From Methyloprofundus sedimenti (GTDB taxonomy: Bacteria > Pseudomonadota > Gammaproteobacteria > Methylococcales > Methylomonadaceae): a stretch of 64,000 nucleotides of DNA. Shown in pieces: positions 1 to 9,681 of this stretch. Position 1 is the stretch's first letter; every line of letters begins with the position of its first letter. The stretch lies in assembly GCF_002072955.1 (NCBI RefSeq), contig NZ_LPUF01000001.1, positions 2,812,896-2,876,895 of the forward strand, given 5' to 3'. The notes beneath the pieces were generated by a model. The model was not told where the DNA came from. It did no database searches and saw only the letters and a program-made list of their open reading frames with translations. A program made the position numbers and the translations under genes.

Positions 1-907
1 CAGCCCTGATGCGGTCAAACAGACGCTGAATAATTACCTGGCCGGAACCATCACCACGCAAATACAGGAAGGTCCCAAGATGGTTAATCTGCGTGTCTGG
101 ATACCTGAAAACGAACGCTCCACGATGAATGCTATGCAACACTTACGCATTAGAGCGCCAGATGGACATTGGGTGCCACTAAAACGGATTGCAGAAATTA
201 CGCCAGAAAACGGGCAAGCGCAAATTTCCCGTGATAATTTAAAACGCATGGTAGCTGTTACCGCGCGTATCAGTGGTCGGGATATGGGCTCTACTGTTGC
301 TGATGTGATTACAACACTGGATCAACCTGGCATGTTAACGCACGATGTCTATTATGTATTAGGGGGATTATACGAACAACAACGCATCGCCTTTCATGAT
401 CTGATGATCGTCTTTATTGCTGCAATAGCACTGGTGTTTATTTTGTTACTCTATTTATATGAACATTTTCATGTTGCGCTGTCTATGATGCTAACAACGC
501 TATCCGCAGTCGCAGCTGTATTTATCGGTCTCTGGCTGAGTAATATAGAGTTAAATATCACCGCGATGATGGGGATGACTATGGTTATCGGTATCGTCAC
601 CGAGGTGAGTATTTTTTATTATTCCGAGTATCAAAGTCTAGCTGATTCAGAAACAGGCATTCAACGCATGATTACCGCAGGTAATAACCGTATGCGTCCC
701 ATTGCCATGACGACGGTAGCAGCCATTCTGGCACTTATGCCGCTGGCAGTGGGTATTGGTGCGGGCTCTGAAATGTTGCAACCTCTCGCTGTTGCCATTG
801 TTTCCGGGCTGATTGTGCAGATGCCATTGGTGCTTATTTTATTGCCGGCACTGCTGAGAATCTTTTCTAATATGATAGGAGAGTCCAATGTAATACTTGA
901 ACAGTAA
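1..907 (+). CDS. RND-type efflux permease, C-terminal part (5' end outside window)
   Basis: This is the C-terminal third of a resistance-nodulation-division inner-membrane pump, which exports substrates across the envelope using proton uptake. The reading frame is already open at base 2 and runs to the stop at 905-907, so the start lies outside the window. The visible part begins with periplasmic porter-domain sequence and then has the closing block of hydrophobic helices, including the glycine- and methionine-rich stretch MMGMTMVIGI and the RMRPIAMTT segment typical of RND permeases. Substrate class (metal, drug or lipid-like) cannot be decided from this part. No partner gene of the pump follows; the next gene starts 190 bases later. 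Confidence 0.85.
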   Translation, partial: SPDAVKQTLNNYLAGTITTQIQEGPKMVNLRVWIPENERSTMNAMQHLRIRAPDGHWVPLKRIAEITPENGQAQISRDNLKRMVAVTARISGRDMGSTVADVITTLDQPGMLTHDVYYVLGGLYEQQRIAFHDLMIVFIAAIALVFILLLYLYEHFHVALSMMLTTLSAVAAVFIGLWLSNIELNITAMMGMTMVIGIVTEVSIFYYSEYQSLADSETGIQRMITAGNNRMRPIAMTTVAAILALMPLAVGIGAGSEMLQPLAVAIVSGLIVQMPLVLILLPALLRIFSNMIGESNVILEQ

Positions 908-1097
908 AAAAGAAAATAAAAGTTCAGTTAGGAATATACACGAAATAACTTGAGCAAAATGGGGCGCAGAACTTTAGTCTGCCTTTTAAAATGCAGGCTA
1001 CTAACTTAAAACGGAACATTACCTATTGTAGTGTTTAGTGTCTTGCATAAAGTAGTAGTCCATAAGCGTTTAATATCATCAATCAACAGGAAAAATC

Positions 1098-1577
1098 ATG
1101 TACAAGAAACTATTCATCACAACATGTGCCGCTTTAACTTTTTCAGTCGCTGTTTTTGCCGAAGAAAGCAGTGAAATAAGTTTTGAAAAACTTCCACAGA
1201 AGGTTCAGGAATCCGCTTTGAAACACTTGGTGCGCAGTAGTATCAACAAGGTCGAAGCAATTAAGGATGAGGGTATTACTAAATATGAAATAGAAAGTAA
1301 AAATGACGGTATCAGTAAGGATATTACCTTTGCAGACAATGGACAGATAATGGAAATTGAACAGCTTATGCAGTTCGAACAATTACCGCTTGCGGCACAA
1401 AATGCGATTAAGAAAGATTATCCTAAAATCAAGATAACCGAAATAGAAAGCGTACAGGCTTTCTATTTTGATATAGAGGGTGATGTGGATGGTAAATCTG
1501 TTGAGTTTAAAGTATTGGCATCCGGCGATATAGAAGATGAAGACGAAGATGACAAAGCATCCGATAAAAAAGACTGA
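1098..1577 (+). CDS. Secreted PepSY-like protein
   Basis: A 159-residue exported protein. Residues 1-21 form a signal peptide (two lysines, hydrophobic core, VFA cleavage motif). The mature part holds two similar units of about 55 residues: FEKLPQKVQES at about residues 29-39 and FEQLPLAAQNAI at about 93-104, each followed by a beta-rich stretch. This is the pattern of PepSY-like periplasmic proteins. The C-terminus is strongly acidic (a run of D and E) and ends in lysines. A possible ribosome binding site (aacagga) precedes the ATG. PepSY-like proteins are often linked to two-component or metal-responsive systems, but no such gene is adjacent, so the role is open. Confidence 0.7.
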   Translation: MYKKLFITTCAALTFSVAVFAEESSEISFEKLPQKVQESALKHLVRSSINKVEAIKDEGITKYEIESKNDGISKDITFADNGQIMEIEQLMQFEQLPLAAQNAIKKDYPKIKITEIESVQAFYFDIEGDVDGKSVEFKVLASGDIEDEDEDDKASDKKD

Positions 1578-1890
1578 ACCTGGTTTTGGCGATTGACGTT
1601 GATATTTTTGACATTATACCAATCTCAAACGACTCACTCTCTAATATAAAAACTTCGCTATTCCTGTTGTTTTTAGCAGAAATATCTCCTGCACTCATAG
1701 ATATAGATTCATGGGACAAGCTTTCGGGAATGGTGCTTTTAGAGTATTTAGAGTTCATGTGCTGTGCAACAAAGCACAATATTTTGTGTGTTTTGTTGCA
1801 ACTTTAACTTAATTTTTGAATAAAAATATCACTTAGGAATGAGTATTTATTAACTTCGACATTTGATAAGGAGTGCAATAACTTTAGAGA
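1578..1890. other. Intergenic stretch without a supported gene
   Basis: Short open frames exist on both strands (1586-1807 plus, 1507-1779 minus), but they overlap each other, lack recognisable domains and have no convincing ribosome binding site. The stretch ends at the left boundary of the IS1182-like element. Confidence 0.4.
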
Positions 1891-1927
1891 CTGTGAAAGT
1901 ATTCACTTACTTTAATGCGATATAATA

Positions 1928-3028
1928 CGCGAATTCAAGCAATTAATGCAACACCCTGTGATTTATTTATATCAACCCCCGTTATTTGGCAAAATACTTC
2001 CCATGGAGTTCTGTAATTTAACCCTTTTCTTGGACGATGATTAAGTGCTGTAATGGCACTATCAACCTCATCTTGAGTTACCTTATCCAAAGGTTCTTTT
2101 TTAGGGAAGTATTGCCTTAATAAGCCATTGTGGTTTTCATTTAAACCTCGTTGCCACGAATGATACGGTTTGGCAAAATAAGTGCCGCAGTCAAGTGTTT
2201 TTGCAATGGCTTCATGCCCACAAAACTCACGTCCATTATCAAAGGTAATCGTGTGAACCCAACGTTTAAAAGGCTCAAGAGCATTGATAATCGCCTCTTT
2301 CGTTAATTCAGATTCTTTACGCTCAATTGAGATGGCGAAGTTGAGCTTTGAGACCCGTTCAGTCAGCGTCACCAATACGCCTTTATGTCCTTTACCGATA
2401 ACAGTATCTGCTTCCCAATCACCTAAACGCGTTTTATCATCAACCACTTGTGGTCGCTCATCAATATCAACACGGCTGGGTATCGTTCCGCGATAATCAT
2501 TTTTTCCATATCGCTTACGATAAGGTTTGGCTTGATGCCTCAAATAAGTATACAAATCGCCACCGGCTGCTTTGTTAGCTAAAATATAACGGTAAATAGT
2601 CTCATGACTGACGGAGTCCTTACCTTGTTGTTTTAAGCGTCCTGAAATACAGTCAGGGCTCCATTTCTCTTTGATTAAAGGCGTTATTATCTGTTGTAAC
2701 TCAGCCGTCATCTTGATGTTTTTGGGCTTATCAATATGGCGTTGTTTAGCTATTCTCTCAGCTTGCTTGTAACGATAACCACACTGACCTTGACCTGTAT
2801 TACGCGTAATTTCACGTCCAATAGTCGATTTATGACGCCCCAATGTGATGGCTATTTGATTCTTAGAAACGCCTTGTTTTAGTTGCGTATAAATGTAAAA
2901 TCTTTCCTCTTGGGTTAGATGGTTAAACGTGTTCATTGAGCACCTCTTTTTAGTTTCAGGTTTTAGTCGACGGAAACTATACCATCTAACCCTTTAAAGA
3001 GGTGTTGCAGTTATTATATGAATTCGGG
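1928..3028 (-). mobile_element. IS30-family element, copy A (complete)
   Basis: An 1101-bp element with imperfect terminal inverted repeats: the left end begins cgcgaattca and the right end, read in reverse, begins cccgaattca; both arms end in tgcaacacc. It is flanked by a direct repeat ata (1925-1927 and 3029-3031), the 2-3 bp target duplication usual for IS30. It is almost identical to the copy at 29404-30498 and differs by an extra 6 bp inside the transposase gene. It is inserted in the upstream region of the IS1182-like element, so it arrived later. Confidence 0.93.
1935..2936 (-). CDS. IS30-family transposase, copy A
   Basis: A 333-residue DDE transposase that cuts and joins the ends of its IS30 element. 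The N-terminus has an HTH of IS30 type (LTQEERFYIYTQLKQGVSKN), followed by the catalytic core: D in GDWEADTVIGKG, D in ITFDNGREF and E in RGLNENHNGLLRQ. The gene fills the element and its length is normal for the family, so it appears intact. It has two residues more (GQGQ instead of GQ near residue 50) than the copy at 29411-30406, from a 6-bp tandem duplication or loss. The start ATG lies 92 bp inside the right terminal repeat. Confidence 0.95.
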   Translation of the reverse strand: MNTFNHLTQEERFYIYTQLKQGVSKNQIAITLGRHKSTIGREITRNTGQGQCGYRYKQAERIAKQRHIDKPKNIKMTAELQQIITPLIKEKWSPDCISGRLKQQGKDSVSHETIYRYILANKAAGGDLYTYLRHQAKPYRKRYGKNDYRGTIPSRVDIDERPQVVDDKTRLGDWEADTVIGKGHKGVLVTLTERVSKLNFAISIERKESELTKEAIINALEPFKRWVHTITFDNGREFCGHEAIAKTLDCGTYFAKPYHSWQRGLNENHNGLLRQYFPKKEPLDKVTQDEVDSAITALNHRPRKGLNYRTPWEVFCQITGVDINKSQGVALIA

Positions 3029-3064
3029 ATATTAGAATCATTAAATAGATCTAAAACTGAAATA

Positions 3065-4566
3065 ATGACTACTCGTCGCTACCAATCCAGCCTCAATCGT
3101 CAGCAAGAAATGTTACTGCCTTCGCGTGTTGAGGATTATGTCAGTCAAAATAATACTGTGCGTGCGATTGACGCTTATGTCAATACATTAGATGTTAAGG
3201 AACTAGGATTTCAGCACACCGAAACTATTATCACTTCAGGACAACCGCCTTTTAATCCTGCTGCTTTATTAAAACTCTATTTATATGGTTATTTGCAGGG
3301 GATTCGCAGCAGTCGCAAATTGGAAAGTGAGACTCGACGTAATTTGGAGGTGATGTGGCTAGTTGAAGGATTGTTACCCACATACAAAACGATTGCCGAT
3401 TTTCGCAAAAGCAATAGTACGGCATTGAAAGCGGCTAATCGTGACTTTTTGTTGCTATGTAAAGAACTGTCCTTATTTGGTGGAGAGACAGTCGCGGTGG
3501 ATGGGAGTTTTTTTAAAGGCGACGTCAGTAAGCAAGGTATTTACACCGAGGATAAGCTTAAAAAACAGCTTGAGGCATTGGAAAAGAAAATCACCCAATA
3601 TCAAGATGAACTAGATAAACAGGATACTGCCGATAATAAATTAGATCAAGACTCGTTAAATGAAGGTAACAACTTGGTTGAAAAGCTGGCGATAATCAAA
3701 CAGAAAAAGGCAGAAAAAGAAGCGTTGCAGCAACAGTTAAAAGACCGTGGTGAAAAGCAAATTTCTACAGTTGATGAAGATGCGCGGCTTTTGACCAAAC
3801 GCGGAGAAACGGTGGCGGGCTATAACGTTCAAATCGCTGTTGATAACAAACACCGTTTGATTGTTGCCGAGGACGTGGTGCAAGACGGTAATGACATGCA
3901 GCAGCTTGCGCCGATGCTGGAAAAGGCTCAGAGCATTTTGCAATCAGAAAATCTTGATGGCCTGGGGGACTCAGGTTATTTCAATGGAAGCCAAATAAAA
4001 GCCTGTGAAGATCAAAATATCACGGTTTATGTCCCTGTCCCTGATAAGTCTAGGCGCATGGCTGAAAAAGGACGATTAACCCGTGAACAATTTGAATATG
4101 ATACTGAGCAAGATTGCTATGTTTGCCCTCAAGATGAAAAACTGACTCGACGAGGCAAGCCTTTGCAAAAAGGTGGCAAAAACTATATTCGTTACAAAAG
4201 CGATGCCGCTGTTTGTGCGGAATGTCCTTTGCAAAAAAAATGTCTGAGTGAAAAACAAAATCAAAACAAATAGAGCGTTGGGGGCATGAAGAAGTCGTTG
4301 ACCACCACAAGCAACGTATGGTAAAAAATCCCAATAAAATGCGTCAGCGAGCGGCATTAGCTGAACACCCTTTTGGTACATTAAAACACCGAGCAGGCAT
4401 AAATCACTTTTTGATGCGTGGATTAGAAAAATGCGGTGGTGAATTTGGTTTAATGGTCTTAGGTTATAACTTTGTCCGCGTAATAAACCTGCTCGGCGTC
4501 GATTTTCTAAGGGATTATTGCGTCCAACGACAAAAAAATAAATTAAAAAACAGCCAATATGCTTAA
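3065..4566 (+). pseudogene. IS1182-family transposase, frameshifted
   Basis: The first part (3065-4273) starts MTTRRYQSSLNRQQ and shows the IS1182 architecture: an N-terminal DUF772-like domain, a first catalytic aspartate in TVAVDGSFFKGD, a central charged coiled-coil insert (about residues 165-235) and a cysteine-rich segment near the end (CPQDE, CAECPLQKKC). The frame then stops at 4271. The missing C-terminal part continues in another frame from about 4255: RWGHEEVVDHH and then EHPFGTLKHRAGINHF with the catalytic glutamate, ending at 4566. The break lies in an A-rich tract (about 4249-4272) and is equivalent to a -1 shift. It does not match a canonical slippery heptamer, so I read it as an inactivating indel rather than programmed frameshifting. 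Confidence 0.85.
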
Positions 4567-4715
4567 AAATAGTGGGAAAAAGGACTTTTTTCTAAGAAAA
4601 AACGCCATTTTTAGAAATATATACTTTAAAAGCTTGCAAAATAGGCCCTGTTTTAAAAAAATGGGGATTTAGTGATGAATACTTTCATAGCTTCTTTAGC
4701 TATTGCTGTGTATGA

Positions 4716-4738
4716 CGAAAAAAGCTAAAGCTTTTTTA
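4716..4738. terminator. Hairpin with T-tract, possible terminator
   Basis: The arms AAAAAAGCT and AGCTTTTTT are complementary and separated by two bases, giving a short symmetrical hairpin with T-tracts in both directions. It lies just beyond the right end of the IS1182-like element and downstream of the minus-strand LOG-family remnant. It could end transcription of either. Confidence 0.45.
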
Positions 4739-4768
4739 CTCCTGTTCAAGTTATAAACGTCTTTTTCC

Positions 4769-5003
4769 TTATTTACTGCAGTCAGGATACAGCAACTCAC
4801 CGTTTGTGTGATACCAGTTTAAAATATCATCCCAGATTTCCTGTGCCGTTTCTGCGTACCAGAATAAGTCCCTGTCTTCAATATCAATCACGCCTTCAGC
4901 AACCAAAATCGACATCAAAAGCCTTACGCCAATACTCTTCGCCTACCAGGACGAAAGGTAGCGGTTTGATGGTTCGTGTTTGAATTAGTGTGAGCAAAAG
5001 TCA
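4769..5003 (-). pseudogene. LOG-family (TIGR00730-like) Rossmann protein remnant, C-terminal end
   Basis: Reading the minus strand from about 5003 gives TLIQTRTIKPLPFVLVGEEYW, followed one frame away by LVAEGVIDIEDRDLFWYAETAQEI and a stop at 4769. This order (a leucine- and threonine-rich helix, a lysine-proline strand, a tyrosine-tryptophan pair, then an 'EG.I...D.DLF' segment) matches the C-terminal half of LOG-family nucleotide 5'-monophosphate phosphoribohydrolase-like proteins. A frameshift lies near 4915 and the N-terminal half with the PGGxGT motif is absent. Upstream sequence passes directly into the P-type ATPase remnant on the other strand, so a deletion or rearrangement probably joined the two. 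Confidence 0.6.
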
Positions 5004-5435
5004 CTGTGTTGATATCAAAATGGTCACTGGGGATAATATTGCGATTGCCAAACAAATAGCTGGAGAGCTGGGTTTGGGACAAAATATTCTACTGGCCGAT
5101 CAGATTATCAAGGCCAAAGATAATGAAGATATTGTGTACACTGTATCGCAGGCTGCTGAGCGTGCCGATGGTTTTGCTCAAGTGTTTCCAGAACATAAAT
5201 ACTGGTTGGTAAAAGATTTTCAGGCTAATAATCACTTAGTCGGCATGACGGGAGATGGCGTCAATGATGCGCCTGCTTTAAAACAGGCCAATGTCGGGAT
5301 TGCCGTTTCCGGTGCGACCGATGCAGCGCGTGCCGCTGCTGACTTAGTATTAACAGGAACTGGCCTGAGTGTGATTATTGATGCGATTGAAGAAGCCAGG
5401 CGTATTTTCGAACGCATGAATGCCTATGCTATTTA

Positions 5436-6426
5436 ACCTGAGTTCGGGATAAGAAAAGGTGGGCAGTCTTTTGAAAATCTGAAAAAATAGAAACAACCAA
5501 GAATTTATTTTTTCTAAGACTGCCCAATGCTAAGTTTAACCCGATTATTTTGTGATGTAGATGATTTTTGTAAAACCTTTTTACCCCACTGGGAGAAAAC
5601 CCAAATAGAAAACGGTGAAAAGAAAAGGCGGAAAAAGCGTTGCATTAGCCCCAGTGAAATAATTACTTTGATTGTTTACTATCATCAGTCAGGGTATGAC
5701 ACATTTAAATGGTTTTATTTACGCTACTTGCCCAAAAACTTATCTAAAGCTTTCCCAAAGGTGCCGAGTTATAACCGTTTCATTGAATTATTGCCCGATA
5801 TTATCGGTCCTTTAACGGCTTTTATGCAAACACGTTGTGGCCGAAGTGAAGGTATTGCATTTGTTGATTCAACACCCCTTTGCGTTTGTAAAAATATTCG
5901 TATTCCGCGCCATAAAACTTTCAAAGATGTGGCCCAACGAGGCAAGTCTTCTACGGGCTAGTTCTATGGGTTTAAATTACACATTATTGTGGATGATCGA
6001 GGGGAAATACTTTCTTTTTCAATCACGAAAGGGAATGTTGATGACCGTAAACCCGTACCAAAATTGGCTAAAAATCTGATTGGAAAGCTTTTTGGCGATA
6101 GAGGATATATTTCTAAAAAACTCACTGAACTTTTAGCAACCGATGATGTTGAGTTAATCACAACTCTCAAGAAAAATATGAAACCACGAGTCATAGCTGC
6201 TTTTGATGCACTTTTATTGAGAAAGCGTAGCATTATTGAAACTATCAATGATCAACTTAAAAATATTTTTCAGCTTGAGCACTCTAGACATCGTTCGCTT
6301 ACGAATTATATGATCAATATTGTTGCTTGTTTAGTTGCTTATTCTTACCAGGAAAAAAAGCCTGCACTCAACTTACGTAGAGAAGATTTATTACCTTTGT
6401 TATGACGTCTTATCCCGAACTCAGGT
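5436..6426 (+). mobile_element. IS982-family element
   Basis: A 991-bp element with inverted repeats starting acctgagttcgggat on the left and ending atcccgaactcaggt on the right, which are perfect complements. The flanks are a 6-bp direct repeat tattta (5430-5435 and 6427-6432). Excising the element and one repeat restores the ATPase reading frame, which independently confirms the ends. The transposase gene inside carries a nonsense codon. Confidence 0.92.
5527..6405 (+). pseudogene. IS982-family transposase with an in-frame amber codon
   Basis: The reading frame encodes about 292 residues typical of IS982 transposases: an N-terminal DVDDFCKTF segment, the first catalytic aspartate in AFVDSTPLCVCKN, the second in LFGDRGYISKKL, and the glutamate-containing KRSIIETINDQLK. 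It is interrupted by TAG at 5959-5961 in the context STG-stop-FYGFKLH. Relatives are expected to have an aromatic residue, usually tryptophan, there, so a TGG to TAG change is the simplest explanation. No other damage is visible, so this copy probably became inactive recently. Confidence 0.88.
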
Positions 6427-7048
6427 TATTTACTGTATCACCGAAACCATTCGGATTATGCTGTTTATGGTGACAGCGATACTGATTTACAACTTTTATC
6501 CTATTACTGCGGTCATGATCATCCTGTTGGCCTTGTTGAATGATTTACCTATTTTAACCATTGCCAAGGATAATACCTGGTTATCACCCACACCTGTACG
6601 CTGGGATATGCGCAAGGTATTGACCATTGCAAGCGTGTTGGGTGTCCTGAGTGTTGCGGAAACTTTTTTATTATTGATTATTGCGCGTAATCATTCTCAT
6701 CTCAGTATTGATCAGTTACAAACCATTATTTTTCTGAAACTTGCTGTTGCTGGTCATCTGACTCTGTTTGTTGCTCGAACACGCAATAGTTTTCTGGTAG
6801 GTCCGTATCCTGCACCGATACTCTTATTTGCCATTATTAGCACGCAAATCATCGCGGCACTCATCGCTGGATTCGGCTGGTTTGTGACACCGACTTCCTG
6901 GGAATATATCGGGTTAATCTGGGCTTACTGTCTATTTTGGGTTTTTATTGACGATGGCTTGAAATTATTGGTTTACCGACATTTGGAGTATAGAATCCAA
7001 CGCCATAGTCGCTTTCTTGGACAGCTTAAAGGTTCCTTGCACAGCTAA

Positions 7049-7375
7049 CTTCATATAAAGTATAAACAAATCGGATGACCGTCATGTGCAAAAAATTAGC
7101 CAAATCGAGAATAGATTAAATAAACATTCAAATTATTTACAGATTTTATTTCTGTCAGGGCCCTGGTCTATGCAGGCTATACTCTGAGCTGCGCAATTAG
7201 ACTTAGAAAGCACGTGGGGAAATTATAATTTGAATATTATTGTTTTCTAATGTATTGTGCACAGTAGCTTGGAAGCTAAGCTTTTCTTGCTATGTTAAGC
7301 GGAAAATCCAAGGCAGTTGACTTGCAATATCAGGCATATGGCTTTCTTTTTGATTAAAAACTACAGGATACGATT
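7049..7375. other. Intergenic stretch before the psiE-like gene
   Basis: This AT-rich 327-bp stretch has no supported gene. It must hold the promoter for the psiE-like gene and possibly for the cyd genes beyond it, but I could not assign -35/-10 boxes with confidence. Confidence 0.3.
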
Positions 7376-7798
7376 ATGCAACTTCAAGAATTTAATTGGC
7401 TGCACAATAAAGTTAAGCAGCTAGCTGACGAGGTGGGTAGTTTATTAATTGAAGTTTTTCATTATCTTGCCTTGTTTGTGATCGGAGCAAGTATTGTCTG
7501 GTCTGCAGTGATCGCTTATGTTGCCATGATTCACCATGGACATGCGACCATCGGTGATATTTTATTATTGTTTATCTATCTTGAACTGGGTGCCATGGTG
7601 GGGATTTATTTTAAAACTAACGCCATGCCAGTGCGTTGTTTGATCTTTATTGCGATTACTGCGTTATCCCGGTTTTTGATTGCTGATATTCAGATACATC
7701 ATCAGGCTGATAAGGAAATTTTATTGATCTCCGCGGCGATTTTGCTCCTGGCAATAGCGACTCGAATTATGCCTAAACCGCCGTCTGATAATGGTTAG
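7376..7798 (+). CDS. PsiE-family small membrane protein
   Basis: A 140-residue protein with four hydrophobic helices (about residues 25-48, 58-78, 83-98 and 113-130) and the motif FIYLELGAMVGIYF typical of the PsiE (phosphate-starvation-inducible E) family. Its biochemical role is not known. It lies about 75 bp upstream of cydP on the same strand. It may be cotranscribed with the cytochrome bd genes, but the spacing also permits a separate promoter. Confidence 0.8.
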   Translation: MQLQEFNWLHNKVKQLADEVGSLLIEVFHYLALFVIGASIVWSAVIAYVAMIHHGHATIGDILLLFIYLELGAMVGIYFKTNAMPVRCLIFIAITALSRFLIADIQIHHQADKEILLISAAILLLAIATRIMPKPPSDNG

Positions 7799-7873
7799 AT
7801 TCAAGGTGGAATCACGTTTTTACAAGAATAATGTACATTTTCCATGCGATTTTTTGTTTGTGCGGAGCGGGTT

Positions 7874-8116
7874 ATGACGGATACCTTAAGTGAAAAAATA
7901 TTACCGAAATCCAGCTTACTACGCTGGCAGATTGGTATGGCCCTGATAATCAAAGTTGTTTTATTAACTGGCTTGTGGTTTCTGATTTTTCGCTGGCAGG
8001 ATAGGCCAGATAAGCCCCCGGATATTGCTCAACACTTCGCTTTACCGTCTGCACCAATAGATAGCTCTACTGGTCTTTCATCTCAACCAAAACAGGAATC
8101 TCAACATGATCGGTGA
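7874..8116 (+). CDS. cydP: CydP-like small subunit of cytochrome bd oxidase locus
   Basis: An 80-residue protein with one transmembrane helix (about residues 21-42, MALIIKVVLLTGLWFLIF), a positively charged flank (RWQDRPDKPPD) and a polar tail. This matches the short CydP family often encoded directly upstream of cydA in gammaproteobacteria. I chose the ATG at 7874 because GGAG precedes it by six bases; an in-frame start 30 bases upstream is less well supported. The gene overlaps cydA by 11 bases, which indicates translational coupling. Confidence 0.75.
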   Translation: MTDTLSEKILPKSSLLRWQIGMALIIKVVLLTGLWFLIFRWQDRPDKPPDIAQHFALPSAPIDSSTGLSSQPKQESQHDR

Positions 8117-9665
8117 AGATATCGTCATGCTGTCCCGGATGCAATTCGGTTTGACAGCACTCTATCATTTTTTATTTGTGCCGCTGACTTTGGGTATGAC
8201 CTTTATTCTCGGTATCATGGAGTCGGTCTATGTCATGACTGGGCGTGAAGTTTATAAGGATATGACCAAATTCTGGGGTAAGTTATTCGGAATTAACTTC
8301 GCGATGGGCGTGACGACCGGTTTAACTCTGGAATTTCAGTTCGGTACTAACTGGGCCTATTATTCGCATTATGTTGGTGACATATTCGGGCCGTTACTGG
8401 CCAGTGAAGGCTGGATGGCATTTTTCCTGGAATCGACCTTTGTGGGTTTGTTTTTCTTTGGTTGGGATAAATTAAGCAAAGTACAACATTTAACGGTGAC
8501 CTGGTTACTGGCCTTAGGTACCAGTCTGTCGGCCTTATGGATTTTAATTGCTAATGGCTGGATGCAACATCCGGTTGGCGCTGAATTTAATTATGAAACG
8601 CTACGCATGGAAATGACCAGTTTCCCTGATGTGTTTTTTAACCCGGTAGCACAGGTTAAATTTGTACATACCGTAGCGGCCGGGTACGTAACTGGTTCCA
8701 TGTTTGTATTGAGTATCAGTTCCTGGTATTTGTTAAATAAGCGCGATATTGGTTTTGCGCGTCGTTCTTTTTCCATTGCCTCAGCCTTTGGTTTGGCCTC
8801 GGTGCTATCGGTGATTGTTCTGGGTGACGAAAGTGGTTACACCGAAGGTGAAGTTCAGAAAATGAAATTGGCGGCTATCGAAGCTGAATGGAAAACTGAA
8901 CCAGCCCCTGCCAGTTTTACTTTGATTGGCTTGCCTAATCAGGCAGAGCAACGCACTGATTACGCCATCAAAGTTCCCTATATACTGGGTTTGATCGCGA
9001 CCCGTTCTATTAGCGAGGAAGTGAAAGGTTTACAGGAATTACGTGTGGAAAGTGTGCAACGTATTAAAAGCGGTATAGTCGCTTACAGCGAATTGCAAAA
9101 TCTGCGTAATGGTGACAAAACAGAACTCACACGGGCACGCTTTGATGAACATAAAGCAGATTTAGGTTATGGCTTGCTATTGAAAAAATATACCGAAAAT
9201 GTGACAGATGCCAATGCAGCGATGATCGAAAAAGCAGCTGACGATACTATTCCCAGTGTTGCACCACTATTCTGGACCTTCCGGATTATGGTCGCCTGCG
9301 GTTTTAGCATGTTGTTTATTTTTGCACTGTCCTTTTATTATTGCGCAACGCGGGTTGCCGATCAAAAACGCTGGTTGCTGCGTATGGCAGTGTGGGCAAT
9401 TCCTTTACCCTGGATTGCAGCCGAAACAGGTTGGTTTGTTGCCGAATTTGGTCGCCAGCCCTGGACGATTTCCGGCGTATTGCCCACGCATCTCAGCGTT
9501 TCCAGTGTCAGTAGTGAACAACTATGGTTCAGTATCGGTGGTTTTGCGCTGTTTTATACCGTGCTATTAGTGATCGAATTGTATCTGATGCTCAAATATG
9601 TGCGCCTTGGGCCAAGCAGTTTGCATACCGGTCGTTATTATTTTGAACAGCAGAACACACTTTAA
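8106..9665 (+). CDS. cydA: Cytochrome bd quinol oxidase subunit I
   Basis: A 519-residue inner-membrane subunit that oxidises quinol and carries hemes b558, b595 and d. The heme ligands are visible: His21 in ALYHFLFVP, the His in KFVHTVAAGY (near residue 188) and the Met in FRIMVACG (near 395). The quinol-binding Q-loop is the long type, and the signature GRQPWTISGVLPT follows it. The length is close to Escherichia coli CydA. Its place in cydP-cydA-unknown-cydB-cydX makes it part of a complete oxidase locus, which supports respiration at low oxygen. Confidence 0.97.
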   Translation: MIGEDIVMLSRMQFGLTALYHFLFVPLTLGMTFILGIMESVYVMTGREVYKDMTKFWGKLFGINFAMGVTTGLTLEFQFGTNWAYYSHYVGDIFGPLLASEGWMAFFLESTFVGLFFFGWDKLSKVQHLTVTWLLALGTSLSALWILIANGWMQHPVGAEFNYETLRMEMTSFPDVFFNPVAQVKFVHTVAAGYVTGSMFVLSISSWYLLNKRDIGFARRSFSIASAFGLASVLSVIVLGDESGYTEGEVQKMKLAAIEAEWKTEPAPASFTLIGLPNQAEQRTDYAIKVPYILGLIATRSISEEVKGLQELRVESVQRIKSGIVAYSELQNLRNGDKTELTRARFDEHKADLGYGLLLKKYTENVTDANAAMIEKAADDTIPSVAPLFWTFRIMVACGFSMLFIFALSFYYCATRVADQKRWLLRMAVWAIPLPWIAAETGWFVAEFGRQPWTISGVLPTHLSVSSVSSEQLWFSIGGFALFYTVLLVIELYLMLKYVRLGPSSLHTGRYYFEQQNTL

Positions 9666-9681
9666 AAATAGGAATGTACAC

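Larger units (their letters stand above)
1891..4690 (+). mobile_element. IS1182-family-like insertion sequence carrying a nested IS30
   Basis: The element is bounded by imperfect inverted repeats. The left end at 1891-1910 has CTGTGAAAGTATTCA, and the right end at 4671-4690 has TGAATACTTTCATAG, which is its reverse complement with one mismatch. It encloses an IS1182-type transposase gene on the plus strand. An IS30 copy (1928-3028) sits between the left end and the transposase start. Exact outer ends and the target duplication could not be fixed; similarity between the ends may extend a few bases further out. Confidence 0.65.
5004..7048 (+). pseudogene. P-type H+-ATPase (plasma-membrane type), 5'-truncated and split by an IS982-family element
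   Basis: Two in-frame halves remain of a proton-pumping P-type ATPase. The first (5004-5435) has the P-domain motifs MVTGDNIAIAKQ and MTGDGVNDAPALK, ending in RRIFERMNAYAI. The second (6427-7048) continues YCITETIRIMLFMV and carries the C-terminal membrane helices with LNDLPILTIAKDN. Removing 5436-6426 plus one copy of tattta restores the frame exactly. The N-terminal half with the DKTGT phosphorylation site is missing because the sequence starts at the junction with the LOG-family remnant. The gene is therefore broken twice and should be inactive. Confidence 0.9.

Noticed and set aside
1586-1807. 73-residue plus-strand frame after the PepSY-like gene
   Set aside because: No ribosome site or domain, and overlapped by a minus-strand frame of equal quality.
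3065-4566. Programmed -1 frameshift in the IS1182-like transposase
   Set aside because: The A-rich region does not give a proper slippery heptamer in the right register, and most IS1182 transposases are single-frame.
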